Below, in pieces: positions 27,917 through 35,985 of a DNA stretch of 64,000 nucleotides (the first letter of the stretch is position 1; every line of letters starts with the position of its first letter). The DNA comes from Marinospirillum perlucidum (lineage in GTDB: Bacteria; Pseudomonadota; Gammaproteobacteria; Pseudomonadales; Halomonadaceae). Below the pieces are notes generated by a model that saw nothing but the letters and a program-made list of their open reading frames with translations, was not told the DNA's origin and did no database searches. Position numbers and translations under genes: made by a program. Location: assembly GCF_003336805.1 (NCBI RefSeq), contig NZ_QFWJ01000001.1:186001-250000 (forward strand), written 5' to 3'.

Positions 27917-28701
27917 TCTGAACGCTGCTCGGCCAAACGCCTGATCAACTGGCGTGTTGCCTCTGGATGTTCCAGTGGAAACATGTGGCCGCCGGGCAGG
28001 CTCTGGCAATCAAACCCCATTCTTCTAAGTTTTCTTGCCCGTTTGGCAGTGATCAAGTCACTTTGCTGGCCATAAATAATATGGATGGGCACGCGGTGGC
28101 GACGGTGGCTACCGGTGAGATTATCAGCCAGATTACGAAAGATAGCGACCTCGACCTGGGGCTGGAAGCGCAGTCGATAGCCGCCGCGCGGGTCAGGTTC
28201 CATGCCGGCTTGGACATAATCCTGCAAAGCCTTGGGATCAAAGTTGCGAAACAGGGCTTTGCTCTGAAAATAACTCAGTGCGCTTTCCTTGTCAGGCCAG
28301 TGATTGCGTCTACCTCGGGTGATGCCGGCAGGTGTTACCCGGTCAATAAAGCCCAGACGTTTGGCCAGTTTGAGACCCAGGCTGTCCAACCCAGTCAGTA
28401 GAGGGGGGTCGAGCAGTAGCAAGCGGCTGAATTTTTCCGGAGCCTGGAGTGCCGCCATGTAGGTGATGACACCTCCCAGAGAATGGCCCACCCCGATTAG
28501 AGGTTGATCGGAAGCAGGAAGCGTCTGCAGGTATTCACTTACCAGGTTTTGCCAGTTGGCATTGACCGGGTATTCGGGTCGATGCCCGAGTTGGTCAACC
28601 CAGGTGACCCGGTAGTGACTTCGCAGGGGTTCCAGCAGACTGAGATAGCTGGAGCCGGGAAAGCCATTCGCTGGCGCAAAATGCAGCTGCAGGGAAGGCA
28701 T
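27913..28701 (-). CDS. Alpha/beta hydrolase
   Basis: A 262-residue serine hydrolase. GVGHSLGGVITYMAAL holds the nucleophile Ser74, and LPGGHMFPLEHPEA near the end carries the catalytic His. An early APANGFPGSSY stretch is typical of esterases that begin with an oxyanion-hole HG-like loop. The ATG at 28701 has AAGGA seven bases upstream; an in-frame TTG two codons earlier is less likely. It is convergent with the previous gene and divergent from the next. Substrate unknown. Confidence 0.82.
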   Translation of the reverse strand: MPSLQLHFAPANGFPGSSYLSLLEPLRSHYRVTWVDQLGHRPEYPVNANWQNLVSEYLQTLPASDQPLIGVGHSLGGVITYMAALQAPEKFSRLLLLDPPLLTGLDSLGLKLAKRLGFIDRVTPAGITRGRRNHWPDKESALSYFQSKALFRNFDPKALQDYVQAGMEPDPRGGYRLRFQPQVEVAIFRNLADNLTGSHRRHRVPIHIIYGQQSDLITAKRARKLRRMGFDCQSLPGGHMFPLEHPEATRQLIRRLAEQRSD

Positions 28702-28835
28702 AAGCAATCCTTAGTGATAACAAGCCACTAATTTATACGCTTGTTTGAAATAAATGCAAGGCTTCATCCGGGATGAAAATCGGTTATCCTAGACGGATGG
28801 GTCTAATCCTTGTGATCAATGATATGAGAGTTGTT

Positions 28836-28946
28836 ATGACAGACGAGCAAAAACCTTCTTCATCGCCTTCCAACAAGCGGTTGCGTAATCTTATCTTTGC
28901 GGTGCTAGTCGTCGCCGCCCTGATCTACGGGTGGGTGACCCTTTAA
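28836..28946 (+). CDS. Small membrane protein (36 aa) coupled to an AEC transporter
   Basis: This short frame encodes 36 residues: a hydrophilic Ser/Lys/Arg-rich N-terminus (TDEQKPSSSPSNKRLRN) followed by one membrane helix (LIFAVLVVAALIYGWVTL). GAGAG lies a few bases before the ATG at 28836; another in-frame ATG is at 28824. Its TAA overlaps the ATG of the transporter gene as TAATG, so the reading of one would feed the other. It could be a small partner of the transporter or only a leader peptide. I do not recognise a family. Confidence 0.6.
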   Translation: MTDEQKPSSSPSNKRLRNLIFAVLVVAALIYGWVTL

Positions 28947-29890
28947 TGTTCTGGTCAACCCTGGTTTTTACCCTGGAGGTGACAGCCCCTGTTTTTCTAC
29001 TGGTTTTTCTGGGGCTCTTTCTGGTACGTATCGGCCTGTTAACCGATGAGTTCAATCGCGTCGCCTCACGCCTGGTGTTCACCGTTACTCTGCCCTTGCT
29101 GGTCTTTTTAAGTCTGTCGAAAACCAATTTCCATGAGGTTTTTTTGCCGGAGTTGCTGGTCTATGTTGCTGGCGTTACTCTGCTGGGTTTTTTCTGGTTG
29201 GTCTGGCGAGCCCGGCGACTGCAAGATCCGGCTGACCGGGGTGTTTTTGTACAGGGTGGGTTTCGCGGCAACCTGGGCATTCTGGGCCTGGCCCTAGCGG
29301 CCAATCAGTATGGTGAGCCGGGAGTGGCCTTGGCCTCCCTATTGCTGGCCCTGCTGATTGTGGAATACAACCTCCTGTCCGTGGTGGCCTTGAGTCTCTG
29401 GCGTGAAGAAGCAGGGATCAACTGGTTGCGGATGCTGATGGACATGCTGCGCAACCCTCTGATCCTGGCGGTTTGTCTGGCCCTGCCTTTTTCACTTTGG
29501 GAGCTAGAGTTGCCTTCAGTCCTGCTGAAAACAGCCGACTATCTGGCCAGTATGACGCTGCCCTTGGCCCTCTTGTGTATCGGTGCAGCCCTGAATCTGA
29601 AAGCCCTCAAGGCCACGAGTCAGGCCGCTCTGGCTTCTACCGCCTACAAGCTGGTACTTTTGCCGCTTCCCATGCTGGCCGGGGCCTGGTTGCTGGGTTA
29701 TGAAGGCTTGACCCTGGGGGTGCTGTTTCTGGTATTCAGCTGCCCTACAGCTGCTGCCAGCTATGTGATGGCCCGCGCTATGGGCGGCAATGCGGCCTTG
29801 GCAGCCAATATAGTCGCCCTGACCACGCTGCTGGGAACCCTGAGCATCAGTCTGGGTGTTTTTGTTTTGCATTTTATCGGTTTAAGTTAG
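28946..29890 (+). CDS. AEC-family (auxin efflux carrier-like) transporter
   Basis: A 314-residue inner-membrane protein with about ten hydrophobic helices in two halves. Features of the family are the N-terminal PVFLLVFLGLFLVRIGLL, the central GFRGNLGILGLALAANQYG with the conserved Asn-Gly turn, and SCPTAAASYVMARAMGG in the second half. In bacteria this family exports or takes up organic acids such as malonate or malate. The ATG used overlaps the stop of the small upstream ORF; no separate ribosome binding site is evident, which supports coupling. Confidence 0.85.
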   Translation: MFWSTLVFTLEVTAPVFLLVFLGLFLVRIGLLTDEFNRVASRLVFTVTLPLLVFLSLSKTNFHEVFLPELLVYVAGVTLLGFFWLVWRARRLQDPADRGVFVQGGFRGNLGILGLALAANQYGEPGVALASLLLALLIVEYNLLSVVALSLWREEAGINWLRMLMDMLRNPLILAVCLALPFSLWELELPSVLLKTADYLASMTLPLALLCIGAALNLKALKATSQAALASTAYKLVLLPLPMLAGAWLLGYEGLTLGVLFLVFSCPTAAASYVMARAMGGNAALAANIVALTTLLGTLSISLGVFVLHFIGLS

Positions 29891-29902
29891 GAAAGCTTCT
29901 GA

Positions 29903-30856
29903 ATGACAGCCCACCAAGAGCAACTGCTGCCTCAACCGGAAGGTAGCCGGGAAATCCTTCTCGATTTACCTCATCTGCAACTGGCTGCCCTGACCTGGGG
30001 AGACCCCTCTGGCCGTCCTTTGATGGCTTTGCACGGTTGGCTGGATAATGCCATGACCTTTGTACACCTGGCTCCCCGTTTGGCTGAAGCCGGTTATTAC
30101 GTGGTGGCTCCTGATTTGGCCGGGCATGGTTTTTCCCAGTGGCGTCCAGCCGGTCAGGCCTATGTACTCATGGAAAACTGCTTTGATGTCCAGGCCGCAG
30201 CCCTGGCACTGGGCTGGTCGCGCTTCACTCTGGTGGGCCATTCCATGGGGGCAGGCATAGCTTCTCTACTGGCCGCAGCCCATCCCGAAGCCATCGAGCA
30301 GCTGGTGTTGGTGGATGGTTTGGGAACCCTGACCACCCCGGATGATGAAGCGGCAGCACAGCTGGGCCGGGCTCTGGGACGCTGGCTGGGGCATCAACAA
30401 AAACAGCTTGAAGCCAGGGAATCCAGCTTCAAGCTTCCGCCAGGGCGTCTCTATGCCAGTCTCGAGGAAGCCGCCCAGGCGCGTATGCAGGGCGTGGGGG
30501 CGGTGGATTATCAGGCTGCCTGGCAGCTTTGCCAAAGAGCTTTACAGCGGGTGGAACCGGAAGCTGAAGCCGGTGGCTGGTTCTGGCGCAGTGATTCCCG
30601 TCTGCGCCATCCGTCACCCTGGCGTTTGACTGAAGGCCAGAATCGCGCCTTCATGCGGGCAATTCAGGCCCCGACACTGTTGATAGAAGCGACAGAAGGC
30701 TTACTCATCGACCGGCCGGAAATTCATGAGCGTTTGCAATTATTGCCTCGGGGTGAACTGCAACAAGTGTCTGGCGGGCATCATCTGCATCTTGAAGAAG
30801 CCACAGCCAGGGTTACTGCCGAGACAGTTGTGACCTTTTTGGAGCAGCGAGACTGA
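29903..30856 (+). CDS. Alpha/beta hydrolase
   Basis: A 317-residue cytosolic hydrolase. Motifs are LHGWLDNAMTF (oxyanion hole), PDLAGHGFSQ, the nucleophile elbow LVGHSMGAG (Ser114) and the C-terminal GGHHLHLE with the catalytic His. It is similar in layout to MhpC/serine-hydrolase-like esterases. It follows the AEC transporter by 12 bases, and its stop overlaps the patatin start as TGATG. Confidence 0.83.
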   Translation: MTAHQEQLLPQPEGSREILLDLPHLQLAALTWGDPSGRPLMALHGWLDNAMTFVHLAPRLAEAGYYVVAPDLAGHGFSQWRPAGQAYVLMENCFDVQAAALALGWSRFTLVGHSMGAGIASLLAAAHPEAIEQLVLVDGLGTLTTPDDEAAAQLGRALGRWLGHQQKQLEARESSFKLPPGRLYASLEEAAQARMQGVGAVDYQAAWQLCQRALQRVEPEAEAGGWFWRSDSRLRHPSPWRLTEGQNRAFMRAIQAPTLLIEATEGLLIDRPEIHERLQLLPRGELQQVSGGHHLHLEEATARVTAETVVTFLEQRD

Positions 30857-31890
30857 TGCAGGAATCTCATCAACAGGAGCAACAAGAGGTAAAAGAAACC
30901 ATGCAAAGAGGCCACAAGCGGGTTTCGCTGGTTTTGGGTTCCGGTGGCGCCAGGGGTTATGCGCATATCGGCGTGATTGAAGAACTGGAAGCCAGAGGCT
31001 ACGAGATAGTGGGTATTTCCGGTTGTTCCATGGGGGCTCTGGTTGGAGGGCTTTATGCCGCCGGCAAGCTTCAGGAATACAAGGACTGGGTTACCCAACT
31101 GGATTATTTTGATCTTCTACGCCTGGTGGATGTGACCTGGAGCCCCATGGGAGCCATCAAGGGTGAAAAGATCATGCAGGTGATTTCCCAGATGCTGGCC
31201 GGTTGCCGGATCGAGGATCTGTCTATTCCCTATACCTCGGTGGCCACGGATATTACCAAACAAAAAGAAGTCTGGTTTCAACAGGGCTCACTGGAAGAAG
31301 CCATCCGTGCCTCCATTGCTGTTCCCGGCGTGATTACCCCGGTTCAACACCTGGGACGGACGCTGGTGGATGGCGGCCTGCTGAATCCCCTGCCGATTAC
31401 CCCCGTGGTGGCCTATCATGCGGACCTGATCATTGCTGTTAACGTCACGGCCCAGAATTCAAGGGCCACCCTGCAGGAGTTGATGCCCGATTGGAACCAG
31501 AAACACAAGGACTCCGAAGAATCCACCGCCATGGGGGAGTGGATGCAGCGAGTCAAGGGTCGGGCCGGACAGCTTCTGGGACGCCTGAACTTCTGGGAGG
31601 ATGAAGGTCAGGAAACTTCCGATGAAAGACGCAAGTCGGATACGCGTTGGGGCAAACTGGATGTCATTCTCCAGTCGTTTGAGATTACTCAATCGGCTTT
31701 GAGTCAGTACAAGGTGGCGGGCTATCCACCGGATCTTTTGATTGAAGTACCACGTACGGCCTGCGGCGGCTATGAATTTCACAAGGCAGCCCAGTTGATC
31801 GAACTCGGGAAGCGACTGACACGTGAAGAACTGGGGAACTGGGAAACCCGTATGCCAGCCAATGAAGGGGATCTGGATGATATCGGCTGA
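30856..31890 (+). CDS. Patatin-like phospholipase
   Basis: A 344-residue predicted lipid acyl hydrolase with the Ser-Asp dyad: oxyanion GSGGARGYAHIGV at 28-40, nucleophile GCSMG with Ser58, and VDGGLLNPLP with the catalytic Asp. It is of the RssA/YchK-like bacterial group with a C-terminal helical region. The ATG at 30856 overlaps the preceding hydrolase stop; an in-frame ATG at 30901 with a purine-rich leader is an alternative start that would shorten it by 15 residues. It overlaps azlC by 14 bases. Confidence 0.87.
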   Translation: MQESHQQEQQEVKETMQRGHKRVSLVLGSGGARGYAHIGVIEELEARGYEIVGISGCSMGALVGGLYAAGKLQEYKDWVTQLDYFDLLRLVDVTWSPMGAIKGEKIMQVISQMLAGCRIEDLSIPYTSVATDITKQKEVWFQQGSLEEAIRASIAVPGVITPVQHLGRTLVDGGLLNPLPITPVVAYHADLIIAVNVTAQNSRATLQELMPDWNQKHKDSEESTAMGEWMQRVKGRAGQLLGRLNFWEDEGQETSDERRKSDTRWGKLDVILQSFEITQSALSQYKVAGYPPDLLIEVPRTACGGYEFHKAAQLIELGKRLTREELGNWETRMPANEGDLDDIG

Positions 31891-32587
31891 AGTTTGTCTG
31901 GATAAACGCGGGACCTGGTTGGGCTTCAAGCGTCTTTTACCCCTGTCGATGTTTGTGGTCGCTTTCGGGGTTGCTTTTGGCCTGGCTGCTGTACAGACGG
32001 GGCTGTCCAAGAGCGAAGCTGTGTTGATGAGTGCTTTTGTCTTTGCCGGGGCCTCCCAGTTTGCTGCGCTTGAACTCTGGCAGGAAGAAATACCCTTGCT
32101 GCCCCTGATACTGACTACTTTTGCCATTAATGCCCGTCATCTGTTGATGGGGGCTTCCCTCTATCCCTGGGTTCGGCAAGTCCCGGTTGCAAAGCGTTAC
32201 GGCCTGCTGACCCTGATTAGTGATGCCAACTGGGCTGTTGCCCTGCAGGATTATCGCCAGGGTGAACGTAATCTGGGTATTCTCTTTGGTGGCGGCTTAG
32301 CCCTCTGGGTTTGCTGGGTGGCGGGTACTTTTCTGGGGTTGATCCTGACGCAGGGGATACCCGATCCCAAAGCACTGGGATTGGATATGGTGCTGGGCTG
32401 CTTTTTGTTAACCATGGCCCTGGGTGGCAAGAAGGATCTGCGCCACCTGGTGATCTGGAGTGTTGCTGGCGCTACCTCCTTGCTGGCCTTGTATCTCTTG
32501 CCTGCCAATACCCATGTGGTGGCGGGGGCTTTGGCAGGCGGTCTGGTCGGTGCTTTTTGGCTGGAGGATTACAATGAGCCCGGATAA
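31877..32587 (+). CDS. azlC: AzlC-type branched-chain amino acid exporter, large subunit
   Basis: A 236-residue inner-membrane protein with about seven to eight helices. GVAFGLAAVQTGLS, FVFAGASQFAAL and TTFAINARHLLMGASL are the AzlC/YgaZ signatures. With AzlD it exports branched-chain amino acids such as valine. I chose the ATG at 31877, inside the end of the patatin gene, because AAGGGG precedes it. It overlaps azlD by 14 bases. No regulator gene is adjacent. Confidence 0.9.
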   Translation: MISAEVCLDKRGTWLGFKRLLPLSMFVVAFGVAFGLAAVQTGLSKSEAVLMSAFVFAGASQFAALELWQEEIPLLPLILTTFAINARHLLMGASLYPWVRQVPVAKRYGLLTLISDANWAVALQDYRQGERNLGILFGGGLALWVCWVAGTFLGLILTQGIPDPKALGLDMVLGCFLLTMALGGKKDLRHLVIWSVAGATSLLALYLLPANTHVVAGALAGGLVGAFWLEDYNEPG

Positions 32588-32885
32588 TGCTCTGGCGGCT
32601 GGTGGTTTAGTGATTGCCGTGATGACTCTGGTCACCCTGGTCACCCGTTACGGCGGCGTTTTTATGATGTCCTTCGTCCCCATCAACAAACGGGTCGAAG
32701 GTTTTATCAATGGCATGTCAGGTTCAGTGCTGATTGCCCTGATCCTGCCCATGGCGGTAGAAGGTGATCTGGCTGCCCGCTTGTCATTGCTGACAACGCT
32801 GCTGGTCTTTCTGCTCGTGAAAACGCCGCTGCCAGCCATAGGAGCGGGAATTCTTATGGCAGCCAGCTGGCGCTATTTTTTCTGA
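32574..32885 (+). CDS. azlD: AzlD-type branched-chain amino acid exporter, small subunit
   Basis: A 103-residue inner-membrane protein with three to four helices. TLVTRYGGVFMM and FINGMSGSVLIALILP match the AzlD/YgaH family. GGAGG lies eight bases before the ATG. It overlaps azlC, its obligate partner, by 14 bases. The next gene is convergent, 25 bases on. Confidence 0.88.
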   Translation: MSPDNALAAGGLVIAVMTLVTLVTRYGGVFMMSFVPINKRVEGFINGMSGSVLIALILPMAVEGDLAARLSLLTTLLVFLLVKTPLPAIGAGILMAASWRYFF

Positions 32886-32910
32886 AAGCCCGCAGGGGGG
32901 GGGCAGGGCC

Positions 32911-33879
32911 TCAAGCGGGTGACCAGCATTTAACCTGATTGCGGCCAGCTTCCTTGGCCTGGTAGAGGGCCTGGTCAGCTCTTTCCAACCAGGTCTGGGC
33001 TGTATCCAGTTGTTTAGTGAAGCCACTAACCCCCAGGCTGATGGTTACCTTCAGGCTGAGTTCACCGTATTCAATGACCTTGCTCTCCAGCGCCTGACGC
33101 AGACGTTCAGCGACCTCCTGTGCCCCCGCTTCCGGGGTGTCGGGCAGGAGTAGAACAAACTCCTCACCGCCATAGCGACCAGGAAAGTCCGTGGCCCGGG
33201 CTTCCTGCTTGAGCAGCTGAGCGGCCTGGCGAATCACTTCATCCCCAGCCTGGTGGCCATAGGTATCATTAACCTTTTTGAAGTGGTCAATATCAAAAAT
33301 GATCAGACTGGATTGCCCCTGGCTGCGTTGTTCACGCAGGAACTCCTGCTGAAGGCATTCTTCCCAGTAACCACGGTTAAGTAGCCCCGTTAGGCGGTCG
33401 GTTCGACTGAGTCGGGCCAGCTCCTGATTGGCTTCTTCCAATTGCAGGCGGTTGGTGGCGCTGTCGGTCACATCATAGATCAACAGGCAGACCTGAGCGG
33501 TGGTGTTATCCGGTCCCTGCAGGGGCATGAGGGTGAGGTTCTGGTACATCAGCTCCGAAGAGCCTGTCAGGGGGCGATAGCTTTTGAAATCAAACAGGCG
33601 CGGGCGCTGCTCCCAGGTGGAGTAGGCCGGGCTGCCCAGCTTGAAAACGGCATCCAGTTTACGGTTCAACCAGGTGAAGGAGAGTTTGGGAAAGAGTTCC
33701 GCCAGTTGGCGCCCCAAAGCCTTGTTGCTGCGGATGCCGGAATGGTTTTCCATAAAGCTGTTCCAGAGCAGAATCTGGTTGTTTCTATCCAACACCACCA
33801 GACCCACGTCCACGGTTTGCAACATCTGGACCATCCAGTGGATATCGGTTAATTCCGTGTGTTTTTCCAGTTGTGTCAT
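32911..33879 (-). CDS. PAS-GGDEF diguanylate cyclase
   Basis: A 322-residue cytosolic enzyme predicted to make c-di-GMP. A PAS domain covers about 12-140 (VDVGLVVLDRNNQILLWN). The GGDEF domain from about 155 has the active site RYGGEEF at 235-241 and an inhibitory I-site RATD at 228-231, five residues before it. Substrate contacts DRLTGLLNRG and FDIDHFKKVND are intact. No membrane segment is present. Its ATG overlaps the stop of the upstream CheY-CheC fusion gene by 4 bases (ATGA), so the two are translationally coupled. Confidence 0.92.
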   Translation of the reverse strand: MTQLEKHTELTDIHWMVQMLQTVDVGLVVLDRNNQILLWNSFMENHSGIRSNKALGRQLAELFPKLSFTWLNRKLDAVFKLGSPAYSTWEQRPRLFDFKSYRPLTGSSELMYQNLTLMPLQGPDNTTAQVCLLIYDVTDSATNRLQLEEANQELARLSRTDRLTGLLNRGYWEECLQQEFLREQRSQGQSSLIIFDIDHFKKVNDTYGHQAGDEVIRQAAQLLKQEARATDFPGRYGGEEFVLLLPDTPEAGAQEVAERLRQALESKVIEYGELSLKVTISLGVSGFTKQLDTAQTWLERADQALYQAKEAGRNQVKCWSPA

Positions 33880-34871
33880 TGTAAAAATCCTGTGCGTTCC
33901 GTCAGTGAGGGCAGGGAATCTTCCGTAAACATCAGCAGTAGATCACATTCAATCTGCTGGTCAGGTAGATGATAGTCAATTTCCACAGCCAGGATTTTCT
34001 GGTTCTGTTTTTGTGGTTCCAGAAGACGGTGCAGGGGTTGCTGACGCCCCAGGATGACCGGGTGGCCCAGACTGAACTGAATATCCAGCTGTTGGGCAAA
34101 GCCTTTCAGACAGGCTCCATTGAGCAGGCCGGCCAGATCAGTGAGGATTTCCAATTCACCCTGCTGATTGCGATTGTCGATTTCCGGTAGCAGGCGGGCG
34201 ATGGCAGGCAGGCTCTGGTCATCCACCAGAACCAGGGCTTCCCCGGCAATGCCGGCACCGTTAAACCCCTGGGAAATGGCAGAAACGCTTTCCAGTTTAT
34301 TGGCACCCAGGCGTTCGGGCAGTTTACTGTAATCCAGCAGATGGACTTGGGGAACAGGTAGGTGAATAAAAGTGCCTAGAAGGTCGCCCAGGAGTTTACC
34401 GGCTTGGCCCATGGCAATGTTGACGGTTTCCTGAATCAGGTCGGTCAATTCCAGTTGCTGGTTATTAAAGCGGGCCAGCTCTTCCTGGCTTTGCTGCTGG
34501 GTGCTGCTGATAATGCCATAGTCATTGAGGATGCGGATCAGCGTATCCGGATTGATGGGCTTCTGGATAAAGTCCAGGGCACCCAGAGAAGTCACCCGCT
34601 GGTGTGCCTCCGGTTGGATGTCGCCGGAAACCACCAGCACCAGACTGGAGAGGTCTTCTTTACGGATGCACTGCAAAACCTCGTAGCCATCCATGACCGG
34701 CATATTCAAATCCAGAAAAAGCAGGTCACCTTTCCCGGCATGAATAGCATCCAGGGCTTCCTGACCATTGGCGGCAAAAGTGATTTCGACATCCCACCCC
34801 CCGGGTAGAGAACGAGCCAGCTGTTTTCGGGCCAGGGCCGAATCATCACAGATGATTAGCGGGAGCGACAT
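33876..34871 (-). CDS. Response-regulator receiver fused to a CheC-type phosphatase domain
   Basis: A 331-residue protein. Residues 4-120 form a CheY-like receiver with acidic pair Asp9/Asp10, phospho-acceptor Asp54, Ser82 and Lys104. Residues about 140-325 form a CheC/CheX-like domain. Site 1 matches the phosphatase motif [DS]x3Ex2Nx22P exactly (Asp144, Glu148, Asn151, Pro174). Site 2, at the same spacing, has Glu241, Asp245, Gly248 and Pro271, so its Glu and Asn are lost. The ATG at 34871 has AAGGA upstream; a longer frame to 34934 lacks one. The protein may dephosphorylate itself or another receiver and control the coupled PAS-GGDEF enzyme. Confidence 0.82.
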   Translation of the reverse strand: MSLPLIICDDSALARKQLARSLPGGWDVEITFAANGQEALDAIHAGKGDLLFLDLNMPVMDGYEVLQCIRKEDLSSLVLVVSGDIQPEAHQRVTSLGALDFIQKPINPDTLIRILNDYGIISSTQQQSQEELARFNNQQLELTDLIQETVNIAMGQAGKLLGDLLGTFIHLPVPQVHLLDYSKLPERLGANKLESVSAISQGFNGAGIAGEALVLVDDQSLPAIARLLPEIDNRNQQGELEILTDLAGLLNGACLKGFAQQLDIQFSLGHPVILGRQQPLHRLLEPQKQNQKILAVEIDYHLPDQQIECDLLLMFTEDSLPSLTERTGFLQ

Positions 34872-35093
34872 AGCAAGTCCTTGTCTTAAAATATAAAAAA
34901 TAAAAGATGAACAGATAATGCTGGTTTTATGCACATCTTAGATTGTTTTGACGCAAGTTTTTGTGATCTAGTTCAAAAAGGCTTGGTTAAAAAGCTTTTG
35001 AGTAGCCTCTACCAAAAAGAAAATCGTTAGTCTTTTTCAGAGGTTAGAGAAGATTAGTCCTTAAGGTAAAGCAGATTCGTGGAAAAAAGTCAC

Positions 35094-35119
35094 AAAAAAA
35101 CCCAGCCGAAGCTGGGTTT
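35094..35119 (-). terminator. Terminator of sodB
   Basis: On the minus strand AAACCCAGC and GCTGGGTTT form a stem around a TTCG tetraloop, followed by more T. Confidence 0.92.
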
Positions 35120-35144
35120 GGTAACAAATTAACGATTGGGCTGA

Positions 35145-35729
35145 TTAGCCAGCAAAGTTCTCGTTAACGAAGTCCCAGTTTGCCAGGGCCCAGAAGGCTT
35201 TCAGGTAGTTAGGACGAGAGTTACGGTGATCGATGTAGTAGGCGTGCTCCCAGACATCAACGGTCAGCAGGGCTGTTTTACCGTCGGTCATGGGGGTACC
35301 GGCATTGGAGGTGTTGACGATTTCCAGATCACCAGAGGCGTTTTTAACCAGCCAAGTCCAGCCGGAACCAAAGTTGTTGGCCGCCTTGTCTTCAAATTCT
35401 TTCTGGAAGTCTTCAAAGGAACCCCACTTGGCCTTGATGGCATCGGCAACAGCACCAGTAGGTTCGCCACCGCCATTAGGGCTCAGGCAGTTCCAGAAGA
35501 AGGTGTGGTTCCAAACCTGGGCAGAGTTATTGAACAGAGGGCCAGGTTCAGCAGCCTTGATGATCTCTTCCAGGCTTTTACCTTCCATCTCGGTGCCGGA
35601 GATCAGACCGTTAAGCTTGGTCACGTAGGTCTGGTGGTGCTTGCCGTGATGGTACTCAAGCGTTTCAGCAGACATGTGCGGTTCCAGCGCATTTTTTTCG
35701 TACGGCAGTGCAGGTAGTTCAAAAGCCAT
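35145..35729 (-). CDS. sodB: Superoxide dismutase [Fe]
   Basis: Cytosolic dismutase converting superoxide to oxygen and hydrogen peroxide. The 194 residues match FeSOD length. Metal ligands are in [13 protein letters not shown] (first His), [12 protein letters not shown] (second His) and [11 protein letters not shown] (Asp, His). The FeSOD-type [18 protein letters not shown] start and the Gln-for-His pattern of Fe rather than Mn enzymes favour iron. AAGGAG precedes the ATG. It is a single-gene unit with its own terminator, divergent from the next gene. Confidence 0.97.
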   Translation of the reverse strand: MAFELPALPYEKNALEPHMSAETLEYHHGKHHQTYVTKLNGLISGTEMEGKSLEEIIKAAEPGPLFNNSAQVWNHTFFWNCLSPNGGGEPTGAVADAIKAKWGSFEDFQKEFEDKAANNFGSGWTWLVKNASGDLEIVNTSNAGTPMTDGKTALLTVDVWEHAYYIDHRNSRPNYLKAFWALANWDFVNENFAG

Positions 35730-35803
35730 TTTAGGTCTCCTTAATCATTACTCACGAACGAGTTGTGCTCATCAAAGCTTGCTTGAATAATTGACTTGGT
35801 GGC

Positions 35804-35823
35804 GGTTGAAAAGAATTTCAACC
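35804..35823. promoter_or_regulatory. Perfect palindrome in the sodB upstream region
   Basis: GGTTGAAA (35804-35811) and TTTCAACC (35816-35823) are exact complements separated by 4 bases, about 75 bases before the sodB start and 160 before the divergent gene. It is symmetric like an operator for a dimeric regulator, but I cannot name the regulator. Confidence 0.4.
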
Positions 35824-35985
35824 CTTGTGATGCAAATCAATGAAAACTCTCGGAATCATAGCAGCAGGACGGCTGGATGACAAATCCGACCCTTGGACTC
35901 AAGTATTGCTGTTTGCTCCTCAGGGGTAGCCGCAGAAGCCGACACTTGGCAAAATGCCACTTTTGTTCAACTTGGTGTCCGACGC

